A stretch of DNA of 64,000 nucleotides from Breviolum minutum Mf 1.05b.01 (lineage: Eukaryota; Sar; Dinophyceae; Suessiales; Symbiodiniaceae): contig DF240812.1 in assembly GCA_000507305.1 (NCBI GenBank), forward strand, positions 1-64,000. The letters run 5' to 3'. Below are positions 30,991 through 41,355 of this stretch, one piece after another; within the stretch, counting starts at the first letter, position 1, and each line of letters begins with the position of its first letter. Both the position numbers and the translations under genes were made by a program. The notes beneath the pieces are model-generated. The model searched no databases, was not told the origin of the DNA, and worked only from the letters and a program-made list of their open reading frames with translations.

Positions 30991-31108
30991 GACTGTTGAT
31001 GGAAGAATCCTATATACACCAGTTAAGGTTGGTACTTTATCCCATTATTTACTACGGGTTTTTGGTACATCCCAGGTGGTGATCGCCGGATTTCTGAACC
31101 ATCAACAG
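30991..31108 (+). mobile_element. IE-B, copy 3
   Basis: gactgttgatggaagaatcc to ttctgaaccatcaacag. Confidence 0.85.
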
Positions 31109-31235
31109 GATTTTTTTTCCCCTAAGACTTGGCATAGAGTCGATCTAGAAGCTGATAGGCTGATAGGACAGGAATCTCCAGAATCTACATGGCAGAGCTG
31201 TTAGTTCAGGTGTCAGTTGCTGTTAGCAACAGCCA

Positions 31236-31367
31236 TATATCTGGGTCAAATTTCATCGCGACCTCACAGGAGTTTTTCACCCCAAGATGTAGCGTTTTGG
31301 AAGGGAAATGGGACCCCTTATTTCAGGGAAAGCCAGGTTGGTGACATATTATAATTTGGCCAGATAC
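31236..31367. mobile_element. IE-K, complete copy
   Basis: atatctgggtcaaatttcatc to ataatttggccagatac, clear inverted ends. Confidence 0.8.
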
Positions 31368-31666
31368 ATTGTCAAATCCACAGTTGCGCTTTTCTTTCTC
31401 CAAAATTTCACCTACAAAAAGAGAGTTTGGCGAAAACTCCAGACCATCCTATATTCCATGTCCTAAACATATAGCATTCAAGAGACATATATTTCCAAAT
31501 GATCCAAATGGATTTGTTTCAAGAAAAAAATCAAACACAAACCACCAACATCAACTTTTTCAAACCCCTTTCCTTTCTCCAACGTCTTCTACTACCCTTG
31601 GTTTTTGTTGGGTTCTCCCGATTTTCTCCCTGACATCCATCGTCGTTTTTTGCGTCGTTTTTCAAG

Positions 31667-31809
31667 GTGCAAAGTTGCGAAGTGCTTTACCATTGCTGGG
31701 CCACGAAGTGGGCTTCAGCAAAGTGACCAAAGTCTTGGGTATTCAGGCGCGACAGTTGTTTTGGTATCCGCCGTTTGAAGTTGGCGGAACCAAAATAAAT
31801 CGAGAAAAG
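31667..31809 (+). CDS. Internal exon, unknown protein
   Basis: Acceptor ttcaag ends at 31666 and the donor is gaaaag|GTGGGG. It encodes AKLRSALPLLGHEVGFSKVT, KVLGIQARQLFWYPPFEVGG and TKINREK, ending on a codon boundary. G+C at third positions is raised and the upstream 290 bases, although open, are compositionally unlike it. An IE-A begins eight bases after the donor. Exon 32027-32066 is in agreeing phase. No family is recognised. Confidence 0.55.
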
Positions 31810-31816
31810 GTGGGGT

Positions 31817-31909
31817 TACCCTCCAGGGAACTAACATATCCCACTTTGGGAAAAGGAAAATCATCTTCAAAGGTGACTTTTGATGGGATATGTGAATTCC
31901 CAGGAGGAT
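31817..31909. mobile_element. IE-A variant, then IE-D fragment
   Basis: taccctccagggaactaacat to gggatatgtgaattcccag; a piece of IE-D (atttcacccctacttat) is fused to its right. Confidence 0.6.
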
Positions 31910-32026
31910 ATTTCACCCCTACTTATATAGGAGTTATATGACTATAATTCCATTCATATTTTATAAGTGGTGAAGAGGCCCACCGAACTTGAACCGATTG
32001 TGATATCAGGTGGACACGGATGCCAG

Positions 32027-32066
32027 GTTTTCCTTGTAAGGAGTGGATTTGGGCTTCCCAAAGAAG
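32027..32066 (+). CDS. Possible short exon
   Basis: gatgccag precedes it and the donor is gaag|GTGAGA. Phase 0 continues exon 31667-31809 with VFLVRSGFGLPKE. A longer reading from an upstream AG (GGHGCQ before it) is possible but breaks phase. Confidence 0.35.
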
Positions 32067-32759
32067 GTGAGAACCAAGCCTAAGCGATTTTGGTTCACTG
32101 GTCCCTTGGGAAAATGGATGCAAATCACTCTACGTTCGGTAGGTTTGGACCTTTTTTGTGTCCAGATTCTGAAGGAAATATGTTTTGCAACGAATTTGTT
32201 GGCAATCTGAAAGAAAAAACAATACCATAGACCATATATATGAAACCGAAACCTGCAATCATAACTACACTTGGAAATTCTGTGTCACCTTTTTGGGATG
32301 GTTAAGTGACAATTTAAATGGTTCACTGACCTCCAACTAGGGGAAGAAAAGGTCACGAATTGAATCACCTTTAGTGGGTGGTGTTTTTTGAGGATTTTCT
32401 TAGGACATGTTTTACCTCGGAACTTGGGGAAAATGAACCAGTTTGGACTCATATTGTTTCAGAGTTGAAATCACCAAAATGGCGACACACATCTTTTTTT
32501 TCAAGTTTCTGTGGCATTTTTTGAACTAGAAAATCCCACCCCTGCACCTTTGCAAGATCTATTGACCATTCAAATTTGGAGCAAAAATGGGACAACATGT
32601 TCTTGTCACTGACCTTAATAAACCTTATGTAAGCAATGGTACCCAACTTGAACCTTACTCCCAAGAAACTTTGCCCCCCAACTTTGCCAATCCTATGAAA
32701 ACAGCAACCACCAACATCACGTAAACTCCGTAGGCTCATGGTGGGAAGGGCCTTTTTGG

Positions 32760-32888
32760 GATGAGGGACTGTTAGCTGTTTATATAAACCCAACCTGTTT
32801 GAGCCCTTTAAAAGAGGATGATACACCCAATAAATGCCCACTATATTTATAGATATAAGGTGTATATGGGGTTGATTATTAAGGGTAC
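32760..32888 (+). mobile_element. IE-O, longest + copy
   Basis: ctgtttatataaacccaacc, gagccctttaaaagaggat, then tacacccaataaatgcccac and ggggttgattattaaggg. Confidence 0.65.
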
Positions 32889-32909
32889 CATGAACGATAA
32901 AAACACCCT

Positions 32910-33160
32910 TTGACTAGACTCCAGAAGAGTAGAACATGGGGTTCTGGCTATTTTGGGTATCGTGTTTTTTCAAGAAACCCGTGGCCGGGGTTGATGGGTT
33001 TTCCCACCATGACGTTCCCTGCTGAGTTTTCAGCTTTCAGCTGTGAGGCTAAACGTGTGGTACGATCGGAGGGTTTTTGGGACATCTCCTTGAGTTCCAA
33101 TCATGCGACGTTGCTTTGGCAGTTGGAAGTTGACGGGAGTTGGTGGGAGGAAGTTACAAG
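32910..33160 (+). CDS. Probable exon
   Basis: The frame is open throughout, with FPAEFSAFSCEAKRVVRSEG, FWDISLSSNHATLLWQLEVD and GSWWEEVT in its second half, where the composition becomes protein-like from about 33000. It ends against an IE-D copy whose expected donor GTGGGC has become CTCGGC. The exon at 39133-39277 ends in a comparable 'LE...V.ESWWKL' string, which may hint at related sequences. Confidence 0.4.
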
Positions 33161-33405
33161 CTCGGCCCCTGGATCCAGTGAAAGATTGGGGTGAAATAAC
33201 TCCTCTAAATGGCCGAAAATAAATTCTGGGCAATTTATCCGAGTTCACCCCAAAAGGTAGTGAAAAGTAAGGGACTCCCACCCAAAATGGCCAAACAACT
33301 CAGGTTGAGGATTTGGAATAAGTTGCCCAGATAAATAGGCAACTGGGGTTATAACCCTAGGAGTTATAGCTCCATTTATAAGTGGATCCGGTGCCCACCT
33401 TGTAG
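33161..33405. mobile_element. IE-D containing an IE-K fragment
   Basis: cggcccctggatccagtgaaa at left and ccggtgcccaccttgtag at right. Between 33233 and 33325 the IE-K segment gttcaccccaaaaggtagtg...aaaatggccaaacaactcagg interrupts it. Confidence 0.7.
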
Positions 33406-33896
33406 GGTGAAGTTCAGGATGCTTCTCAAAAATGAAGGATTGATGATAGAAATGGTCAATAGAAATTCAGAAAGATGGTGAAATAGTTGTAAATAGTTGT
33501 AAATGTTCAACCTTTTGCCTGTTTTGGTTGGGATTTTCCAGATATTTAGCTGCTAAGCTCTTGGGCAACTGGATACCTTCTGTGCAGATCGAAAGTAACA
33601 ATGGAAACGTGCCATGTTTTTCATTGTAACCTAAAAAAAAGGTGGATATTTCATGGCTAGATCGTCTAGGGTCAAATTTCATACAATGATGGCTTGGACA
33701 AGGTACATTACATGTTTGTAGAAAATTTAGGAAGGTATCATCCATCATGGGTATGAACATGAAGATCTGGAAGTTTTCTTGGAGTATATAGAAGTATTTT
33801 ATTATGATTCACGTAGAACCTAAATGGCCTCTATTTTTGAATGTCAACCCCTTCAAAACGAGGCCTTTTCCAAGCAAAACAATTGTCATTGAGGTT

Positions 33897-34017
33897 CTAG
33901 GTATAAGTATAGGGGTGAAATAAACCCCAGAAATACCCATATTTATTTTCGGCCATTTATAGTAGTTATGTCATCCCATTTAAAACTGGTGACGGGGCCC
34001 ACCTTGTGGTAATACGA
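33897..34017. mobile_element. IE-D copy
   Basis: taggggtgaaataaaccccag...ttttcggccatttatag...gacggggcccaccttgtgg. Confidence 0.7.
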
Positions 34018-34021
34018 TTTT

Positions 34022-34132
34022 ATTGATCTTCACCCGCACTTCTGTGGGCCCATGGCAGACATTTTTTTCTCATGTGGGTGGATGACCTCATCGACACACC
34101 AAAGCCAACCCCCCAAAATGAGGTCTTCTTAA
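34022..34132 (+). CDS. Possible exon after IE-D
   Basis: Frame IDLHPHFCGPMADIFFSCGW then MTSSTHQSQPPKMRSS with TAA at 34130. It starts within bases of an introner end. Borders and frame are not secure. Confidence 0.3.
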   Translation: MDLHPHFCGPMADIFFSCGWMTSSTHQSQPPKMRSS

Positions 34133-34258
34133 GGGATGATTAAGGGATCATGGTGGTTAACAATCCCTTAGCCATCATAAGGCCTTATTTCTTGGGCGGA
34201 CTGGCATTGCCCCTATATTTTCATGAATGTTCCAGCCAACCATGGTGGTTTAACTGAG

Positions 34259-34371
34259 TGTATCGGATGTATAGGCTTCGTTCCATCCATGCTTTTTTGA
34301 AGGCACACATTGAGACATCAGAGGTTGTAAAAAGGTACAACTCTGCTATCCACAATAGCCGCACTCGTTGA
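34259..34371 (+). CDS. C-terminal exon, basic helix
   Basis: After actgag the frame reads YRMYRLRSIHAFLKAHIETS then EVVKRYNSAIHNSRTR, stop TGA 34369-34371. Strongly amphipathic and basic. A second acceptor at 34274 would shorten it by five residues. Family unknown. Confidence 0.45.
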
Positions 34372-34692
34372 ATACACACCAAAAAACAAGTTGATATAGT
34401 TGACCATTGTTTTTATGTGTTACATTACATTAAAAGATAAATGCAACAGCCAAATTGCATTGTAAGAACTGATATGATTTACTGTAATGATTTCACCAAA
34501 AGAATTTCTCCAAGTTTGTTCCATTTGTGTCCAAACTTGCTCTTTCCAGGTTAGATTCCTCTAAGGAGAGTCTTACAGCACAGGTGGCCTTCACCGAAAG
34601 TGGTTGGGGAAATGCATCGAAAAATGATTTTTTGTTGGGGTCTGTACTCAAATTCTGGGAGTTCTTTAAAACAGAATGAAGGAATAATGATC

Positions 34693-34947
34693 CTTTTCCT
34701 CAAACTAACAAAAATGCCTTGGAAAATAGGCCGAAACCACCCCAAAGGGAAAGTGATAAAGTTTTCCATCATTTCTTCAGGTGCGATTTTTTTCTCCATC
34801 AGTTTTAGAGGGGTAGAGTAGGACAGTTGACCGGTAAAAATTACCCTGCCTGAAACAAAAAGAGAGCCTCGAAATAGGCTATCCAAAAAGGAAAGTTCAT
34901 CTTCCAATCAGTGAGATTCAGGGGCTTGTGCTGTTAGTTGCGCAAGG
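34693..34947. mobile_element. Two adjacent IE-A copies
   Basis: 34693-34816: cctcaaactaacaaaaatgcc to tcagttttagaggggta. 34842-34947: taccctgcctgaaacaaaaag to gctgttagttgcgcaagg. Confidence 0.6.
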
Positions 34948-35098
34948 TGGTTTCCGTCACCAGTCATAAATGGGGTGAAATATCTCCTGTAAATGGCCGA
35001 AAAATCAATGGGTATTCCAGGGGTTATTTCACCCCTACTTATAGGACTGATAACAAACACCATTTATAACGACGGTTTTCCACGGCCCACCCTGCAAG
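34943..35098 (+). mobile_element. IE-D abutting IE-A
   Basis: caag|gtggtttccgtcaccag to acggcccaccctgcaag. Confidence 0.75.
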
Positions 35099-35225
35099 AT
35101 AAAAGCTCAAAGCTTGGTATTCGGAATTTTCAAAAAACGAAAACCAGGGTTGGCGTAGTTTTGTAGCTGCAGGTAGCACATGATGTAATTGCATAGAAGG
35201 CTCTCTAAATTCTACACATAGAAAG

Positions 35226-35792
35226 GTGTGGAACTCCCAGTGCTTGGACAGGAAAGTGAAGCCGCAGCGAATGGGACTACAAGCTCCTTTTGAAACAGGA
35301 GATTATAATGGAGTGTCCGAAGAACTACAGAATCTATATACACGGCCCCAACGCCAACCGCAACAGTGCCAATTGTGCGCCGTACTACAAGTTAGAAGGG
35401 TATACAGGCAATATCCGGCTGTATGGAGCGTGAAGGGAATGACCCTAGAGGAAAGGGCAGGCTTTGTAGCTGAACTATCGGCCCAGTACGGGTGCGAAGC
35501 CTTGTTCAGGCACTTCTCTGGTTGGGACGCTTCATGGCGTACCCAACCGGAAATGTGGATGGCCAAACTGAGGGAGGAAGAGCGACTTGGAAAGGCCTGG
35601 CGGAAACGGCCCGCGACCCATGAGTGGCGAGCGAACGGCAGAGGCATCTCCTTCAGAGCGATCTGCCCACATAGGTCAGTAGAAGGGAACAATTACTGTG
35701 ACAACGCACAGTTGCAAAGCCTGCTGACAGAAACGTTCTTCGCGCACCATCAAGGAAGAGAATGGCCCAACCTTAACCCTACCGAAAGATAG
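35226..35792 (+). CDS. 188-codon reading frame, unknown
   Basis: Open from a start at 35226 to TAG at 35790. The second half is the more protein-like: RVYRQYPAVWSVKGMTLEER, AGFVAELSAQYGCEALFRHF, SGWDASWRTQPEMWMAKLRE and EERLGKAWRKRPATHEWRAN, then cysteine- and histidine-bearing HRSVEGNNYCDN. In the first 180 bases a different frame also reads well (CPKNYRIYIHGPNANRNSAN), so the start may lie later or the gene may have shifted. No intron is apparent, unlike its neighbours, which could mean a retrocopy or a mobile-element gene. No domain recognised. Confidence 0.5.
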   Translation: MWNSQCLDRKVKPQRMGLQAPFETGDYNGVSEELQNLYTRPQRQPQQCQLCAVLQVRRVYRQYPAVWSVKGMTLEERAGFVAELSAQYGCEALFRHFSGWDASWRTQPEMWMAKLREEERLGKAWRKRPATHEWRANGRGISFRAICPHRSVEGNNYCDNAQLQSLLTETFFAHHQGREWPNLNPTER

Positions 35793-35836
35793 ATGGTACA
35801 GATACCAATTGGTACGTTGGCAAAGGGTCTTTCAAA

Positions 35837-35900
35837 ACCAATATGTAGGGACTGCGCCGTCTACTTTTCAATTACTGTGCATTGTGACATATATATATAT
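35837..35900 (+). repeat. 50-bp repeat plus TA run
   Basis: ccaatatgtagggactgcgcc matches 22736-22785; a (TA)n run follows at about 35889. Confidence 0.8.
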
Positions 35901-36388
35901 TATATATTGATATTATATGTTCTTATGATTTTTATGTATAATTGTACCTGGAGCATCCAGTTTTCGCTTCAAATAGTTCCGATACAGGGTGTTAAGCCCC
36001 TCACCATCCCTTAATTCAACAAAGAGCCACCAATCCAAGAGTCCACTTCTCCCACCAATGAGTTTTTTTCGATGTCATTGAATCGTGCATAGCTGAATGA
36101 CTATTGTTTTGAACTGCGTGGTTCAGCTGCCTAGTTTTGATTTGGAGAACAAAAACAAGTACCATTTTGAACAGAAACTGAAACACCCACGGTGGTGGCT
36201 TAGAGTTTTTCGCAGAAAACAAAAATCAAAGGAATCAAGCAGGAACTTTTGGATGTTACACTGAGAAGGCAGAACCACCAATTAATGCTTAGACAGTGAT
36301 ACATGTAAGAGATAACCTTATTAGATTTCTATTTGCAACGGGTCCACAACCCCAGGAATCGGGGACTTACGATCAGCTTAGTTGCTAA

Positions 36389-36535
36389 CTGAGCCAAGAA
36401 AAAAATCCTCTTACTTTCCATTACCCTGGTTGTTTAAAAACGGGATCCTTAGATATTGGTTTATGAAATATATAATCCCCATTTAACTGTGTAGGATTTC
36501 ATGCCCTATATACCCTAAGGAAAAACTCGGGGGCC
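36389..36535 (-). mobile_element. IE-G, inverted copy
   Basis: The inverse of the usual order: ctgagccaagaaaaaaatcc, ctttccattaccctggttg ... gatttcatgccctatatac. Confidence 0.75.
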
Positions 36536-36561
36536 CTTTTTTTTCATTGCTGAACTACACA

Positions 36562-36684
36562 ATGCCCAAGTCCTTTGATGATCAATTGAAGTGGCAGGTG
36601 AATAGCCTCATCTATGCCATCCACCAGCTAAGCCTCTTGGAAAGGCCTCACGGCTTCACGTCCCTTCTTTCAGCAAGTGGTTAA
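36562..36684 (+). CDS. 40-residue frame, possible transposase helix-turn-helix
   Basis: ATG at 36562, stop TAA at 36682. MPKSFDDQLKWQVNSLIYAI then HQLSLLERPHGFTSLLSASG. The LKW....L.Y.......E pattern is reminiscent of the N-terminal helix-turn-helix of IS630/Tc1-type transposases, but only one helix pair is present and the catalytic part is absent. Its end overlaps the left terminus of an IE-J element. It could be a relic of an autonomous partner, or an ordinary exon. Confidence 0.35.
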   Translation: MPKSFDDQLKWQVNSLIYAIHQLSLLERPHGFTSLLSASG

Positions 36685-36803
36685 TTGTTGAAACTGGGGC
36701 CCGGTGGTTTGGGATTCGAATCGGGTACCCTTAAGTAACAATTCCTTTCATAAGATTTCCCCAGGAATCCAAACCACCAATCCACATCAACCATTAACCA
36801 TTA
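36677..36803. mobile_element. IE-J, copy 1
   Basis: gtggttaattgttgaaactgg and cggtggtttgggattcg at left; gaatccaaaccaccaatccac and accattaaccattaag at right. Confidence 0.75.
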
Positions 36804-37020
36804 AGCTGATTCTTTGACGGGAAGATATTATCACTTTTAAAGGGAACCAGACAAAGACAATAAGGTACATATGTCTCTGCAACATATATTTGATCATTAG
36901 TCATAATAGCTTAGCCATATAAGCATGTTTGTTCATCTACATGATGTGAGATCTCACAATAGCTGTTCACACCTAACACATTGGCGACTTTGTATTATGT
37001 TCCAACTCCTTCAACCCCAG

Positions 37021-37094
37021 AAACTCTACGCTCGGACTTTTGGCAGGAAACATTTAGGGATACAGTTTTGAATGAAGCCACTCCCGAAAAGTAA
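37021..37094 (+). CDS. Exon running into an IE-A variant
   Basis: Acceptor accccag ends at 37020. The frame ETL.. reads TLRSDFWQETFRDTVLNEAT then PEK-TAA at 37092. The last bases are already the IE-A terminus (actcccgaaaagtaacatgg), in which the usual CTAACA has become GTAACA, a possible donor at 37091. Family unknown; its 'RSDFWQE' resembles 'RRDFYKE' in the exon at 46387. Confidence 0.4.
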
Positions 37095-37317
37095 CATGGA
37101 TGCCCGATACCCAAAATGACGGTTTGGAAAAGGTAACTTTCTTCAAACATGCATTTTATTGTATCTATAGTCTATGGTGTATATATCCCCAAAAATCATT
37201 CAATTACCTTCCCATCTTGAAGGGAATCTTAAATGCCTGCAAAAATAGGTAATTTTGGAGGGAATTCCCTCTTTTTGGGGTTTTCAAGTTGGATAAATTG
37301 ATGACCAAGAAAAATCC

Positions 37318-37446
37318 AGGTGGGCCCCCGGATCCACTTATAAGTAGGATTATAACTTCACTTATAGGGGTGAAACAACCCCAGTTACCAATGGTTTTTT
37401 TCGGCCATTTATATGGGTTATATTTATAACTAGGGCACCTGGTAAG
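37318..37446 (+). mobile_element. IE-D copy
   Basis: ccag|gtgggcccccggatcc...ttcggccatttatatggg...tagggcacctgg. Confidence 0.75.
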
Positions 37447-37805
37447 GAAGCAAATCATTTCATGCAACGGATCCAATTGGTTTTTTTCACACAACGGATC
37501 CGATGGAGCTATATAGCGAATTCTTCTTCTTTCAGTCACCTTATAACAATATATATATAACAATTATGAGATCTCAAAACTAGTGGTTTGGAGATCCCAG
37601 AACCCTGCCATGCAGAGTCAAACGCATCTATAGGAGGGTCCAATGATTCTCCGGCTCAACATTATCAGGTACCATTGAACAATCAAAAAACGAGGATCCA
37701 TTCTTGAAAAAACAAACGTATTTTTGCCACTTGTCAATTTTTTCGGGTCAATCAGCTAAGTGATATAGTTTTTTTTCCTCAAATATTTTTCTCAACGAAA
37801 AACAG

Positions 37806-37881
37806 GCGCTTGGCTGCTGGGGAGCAAGTGGATCTGGCCGTGGAGGTCCGTGAAAATCAGCGAATCGGCCTTGCCCTGCTT
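37806..37881 (+). CDS. Internal exon interrupted by IE-E
   Basis: Acceptor aaaacag ends at 37805. Frame RLAAGEQVDLAVEVRENQRI then GLALL runs straight into IE-E (ctgcttggaggatcaccc). High G+C and strong helical composition. There is no GT exactly at the element border, so the donor is unclear; GTAAG appears 20 bases inside the element. Family unknown. Confidence 0.5.
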
Positions 37882-38041
37882 GGAGGATCACCCAGTCAGT
37901 AAGTAGATACTGTAGGAAACCCCCATTTATAAGCCATTTATGCCATTGGGAAGGGGTCCCCATACCCCCAGGAATTGGGCACTTAGGATCACCATGGTTA
38001 TTAACCACGTGTCTGTCCGTAATGGGATGATCCTCCAAGTG
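37878..38041. mobile_element. IE-E, complete copy
   Basis: gcttggaggatcacccagtc to gggatgatcctccaagtgg. Confidence 0.85.
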
Positions 38042-38083
38042 GTTGGTAAACAAATGAGGTTGGTAAAAAACATGGCGTCATCC

Positions 38084-38213
38084 ATTTGAGCAGTGAAAAA
38101 AAATTAAACCCCTGGTGGTTGTTCAGGTTTTTTGTTTTGGGAGGATTAAATACTACCCAGTGATATGGGGATCCCGTTTTTTTAACAACCAGTATTGCAA
38201 TGGAAAGTAGGGA
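38084..38213 (+). mobile_element. IE-G copy
   Basis: catttgagcagtgaaaaaaa, acccctggtggttgttcagg...tactacccagtgatatgggg...caatggaaagtaggg. Confidence 0.75.
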
Positions 38214-38294
38214 GGGTTAGCAAACCCTGAGGATTCTCCTGAGTATAGTGGCATCATATCAATCCCGCAAAAAGGTCAAACTCATCTCCCCAAG

Positions 38295-38394
38295 TATTGT
38301 TGATGGAAGAAATCCTGCACCAGTTGATATGTCGTTTATCCCATTATTTACAGAATTTCACACATCCCAGGTGGTGCAGGATTTCTTCCATCAC
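38295..38394 (+). mobile_element. IE-B, copy 4
   Basis: attgttgatggaagaaatcc to caggatttcttccatcaca. Confidence 0.85.
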
Positions 38395-38593
38395 ATTGAA
38401 TGAAGGGGATGGCCATGGTTTGGGGTGCTGGTTTACACTTCTACATCTTTTAGGACCCCTCTGAAGCATGGCCATAACAACTAGAATTGGAAACTATCTA
38501 TAGGTGCTGCATGAGACGAGCAACTGACTATCTCTTCCTAAGTGGCCAATGGCAGGTTCTTACATAAGATATGAATCCGAGACACTCAGATGG

Positions 38594-38690
38594 TAAATAT
38601 ACACATACTACCATCCATGTATACTGTATGGTATATTTACTTACATGAATGGTTGGTTTTTAATGGTAAAATATGGCATCCATGTAGGCA
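38594..38690. mobile_element. IE-H copy
   Basis: catccatgtatactgtatgg, tatatttacttacatgaatgg and aatatggcatccatgtaggc. Confidence 0.6.
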
Positions 38691-38747
38691 AAGAAAAACC
38701 GTGGGACGTCCCACGGATTTTTGTATATTTACATAGTGTTCAAGGAT

Positions 38748-38847
38748 CGATGGCGCAACTTGCCACTCCCCAAGTTTGGTGGGTTTGGAATAAAGGGGCC
38801 ATGATAAAATCAAGACTAATGGGAGTTGTCGCGCCATCGATCCTTTC
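38748..38847. repeat. Single 100-bp inverted-repeat element
   Basis: aaggatcgatggcgcaac at left and tcgcgccatcgatcctt at right; about 17-bp arms. No second copy seen. Confidence 0.75.
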
Positions 38848-39132
38848 CAGGTGGTTAGCCTCCCCCTCCTGGAAGCTGAAAATACCCCCAAACGGAAAAA
38901 TAAATTTCTACTAAATCATCCATTTTTTGGATTCCATTATCAAATATCAACAAAAACTAACAAAAAGGCAATTTGACATGGACCCGGATTGAAGATGTAT
39001 AATCCTATTGAAAAATGGGGGATATTGCATATTGCTATGTTAGTGTACCACCTACATGTTTCCCCCTTAACTAACAGAAAATGTAGGTAAATAAGACCAG
39101 CTCCATTGACTGTTTCGGGACTCGGCTGCCAG

Positions 39133-39277
39133 GCTGATCGCTTGGGAAGTGCCGCCTGATGGTTGGCGAAGTAACCATCAGAGAGGCCAGGGTTTCATTG
39201 GGTTTTTGGAATCGCTTGAAGTGGTAACTGAAAGTTGGTGGAAACTGGATTCTCAAGCAAACGTACTACAAGTATAG
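39133..39277 (+). CDS. C-terminal exon, Trp-rich
   Basis: Acceptor ctgccag ends at 39132. The frame LIAWEVPPDGWRSNHQRGQG, FIGFLESLEVVTESWWKLDS, QANVLQV ends at TAG 39275-39277. Competing + frames have early stops. The - strand over the same bases is open too, but the + reading has the better sequence. Family unknown. Confidence 0.5.
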
Positions 39278-39365
39278 AAGTAAATCAATAATTGAGGAAC
39301 CATTTCAAATTATCAAAGCCGTGATTTTGAAATAGTTGGACAACCCTCATTGACCTTTCTAAACC

Positions 39366-39480
39366 TACTGTTCATGGAAGAAATCCGGCTAACCAGTTTA
39401 AGCTAGTTTATCCCTGTTATCTAACAGGGTTTTAGCACCATCCCAGGTGGTTGTTTGGGATTTCTGAACCATCAACAGTA
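39366..39480 (+). mobile_element. IE-B, copy 5
   Basis: tactgttcatggaagaaatcc to gatttctgaaccatcaacag. Confidence 0.9.
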
Positions 39481-39770
39481 TTTATCCAATTGGCGTATGC
39501 ACACCCCGGATTTTGTCATCAACCTTCTTACTCCAAGCAACGTGGGACCCAAATACTATTCTTTTCGGAGGTGCTTGGACACAAACCCATCATTCTCTGA
39601 GAATATGACTGGATTCCTTGAAGAGTATGGTTGTTTCGAAGATTAATTGTGTATGTTTTGTTTTAACCCTCACAAAAAAATGGCAGACTTGATCCAGTAA
39701 TTAATTGACACCATTTCATATGTTTCAACTGGGTTGCAACCCACCAAATCAACCAACGATAGGCATGAAT

Positions 39771-39938
39771 CATGGAGGATCATCCCAGCACTTGGAAGTG
39801 GTGATCGGATCACCGCCAACGAAAATAAGCGATGTTCATGGCCATTTGGAAGGGGTCCCACAACCCTACTTAGGGGACTTATTAACCATGGTCCATGGAT
39901 GTTAACCACTTACAACTCATGAGATGATCCTCCAAGTA
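39771..39938. mobile_element. IE-E copy
   Basis: catggaggatcatcccagcac to gagatgatcctccaagtag; interior aaggggtcccacaacccta. Confidence 0.8.
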
Positions 39939-40040
39939 GCCCCTATAAATGGCTTTATACATGGGGTAAACTGGGCATTGCATGGCATTGCCCACTCCTA
40001 TATATGGAGTTATGGGCCTGTACTTATAGCTGGTGAATGG
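39938..40040. mobile_element. IE-D-like, joined to IE-E
   Basis: gcccctataaatggctttat to ggagttatgggcctgtactt. Confidence 0.55.
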
Positions 40041-40299
40041 AGGGGGATTACTAATGGGATTGTTCCAAGTGTTTTTCAGGATCAAAGCTGCGGCATTGGT
40101 AATTGATCTTCCTCCATCACTCCTTGAAAGAATGCAAAAAACACCGAGGAAATTTACCATGAGCAGTGACCAAAACCCTGGTGATTGGTTGTATATACGG
40201 GATGGAATATTCCCCATGTACAAGGGGATTATTTTTTGCCACTAAAAGGATCCTGATGAACCAATCAGTACAGTGGAATGTCATAATCGTGTTGAACAT

Positions 40300-40432
40300 T
40301 CACATAGCCCCTGAAAAGTTACCATCCCCAAACTAAATTTAAGTATTAGTATTAGTCTTCCAACATCTTCCAGTCCATCACTTTTTAGGGACCCAACAGT
40401 CAAACTTTCAGGTCACTCTTGAAACGACCCTT
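40300..40432. repeat. Repeat shared with 41262-41355
   Basis: gtcttccaacatcttccagtc, catcact and actttcaggtcactc occur in the same order in both. Confidence 0.65.
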
Positions 40433-41261
40433 TCGGTATTTTGGACCCTCGCCCCAGCAAAATAAATGATGACTTGAAACAGTTTTCTTGCAGAAAGTTA
40501 CATCCTCAAAATCGTGAGGTGAACGACATGTGTGAAGTTCTTTGGTGAATTTTGCATCGCCAAAAAATTGAGTACCGCAGCAACAAAAGACAACGTAACT
40601 GAGAAGTGGTTCCGAGTCCCAACAAGGTGGAAAACGGCATAGCTGTGTGTTTGAAGATGTTTTTTAAACATAAACAAATTATGACTCATAGGATCCATGT
40701 AGGGAATGATTACCTATACTTTCCATCAGGTAAATCATCCATATCATGGATCCTTTGGGTGAGGGATGAACAAACATATCCATAAAAGGTCGAATCCTTG
40801 GGCCTTCAGTTGAACACCCCCACCCTTCCAAGGATACGAGACTTTTGTCGATGTAATTTCCCAGATTTTGGTCCCGGGGTGTTGGCCGGGACGGTAACCT
40901 AAACCTTCATTTACGAGGTGAAATACTGTTGTATAGCTTAGGTTCACCTCCCCCCCACACGCAAGATGCGAAACTCGTCACCACCAGGATGACGGGTTGC
41001 ATTTTTCGGGAATTCCTACCTAAACCTTCATTTGTGACGGTTGCATCCTGGGTGGTTGGAAGATCAGAACCAAGTTATACCACTGTTTACTGGGAGATTT
41101 GTTTAAATCCCAAGATAGTTGTTGGATGTCGCTTTCTAAGATAGAAAAACAATGCAAATAACTGTTTTCAAAGTAGACATCATCAAACACCCACAGGATC
41201 CATGTCCCTTGAAGGTTAAGGTGTTTGAAGATCTCACCCAAGTACTGGTGGTTTGTAGCCT

Positions 41262-41355
41262 CTGAAAAGTTGATATTCCAAAAATTAAAGATTTTGTCTT
41301 CCAGCATCTTCCAGTCCATCATTTTCAAGAAAAACCAGGCAGTTAAACTTTCAGG
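41262..41355. repeat. Second copy of the 40300 repeat
   Basis: gtcttccagcatcttccagtc and gttaaactttcaggtcactc. Confidence 0.65.

Noticed and set aside
31369..31666. Coding extension upstream of the exon at 31667
   Set aside because: The frame is open but the composition is unlike coding DNA, and a good acceptor stands at 31666.
33467..33760. 97-codon frame on -
   Set aside because: Plausible by length only; no splice context or known motif, and it opposes the strand of all neighbours.
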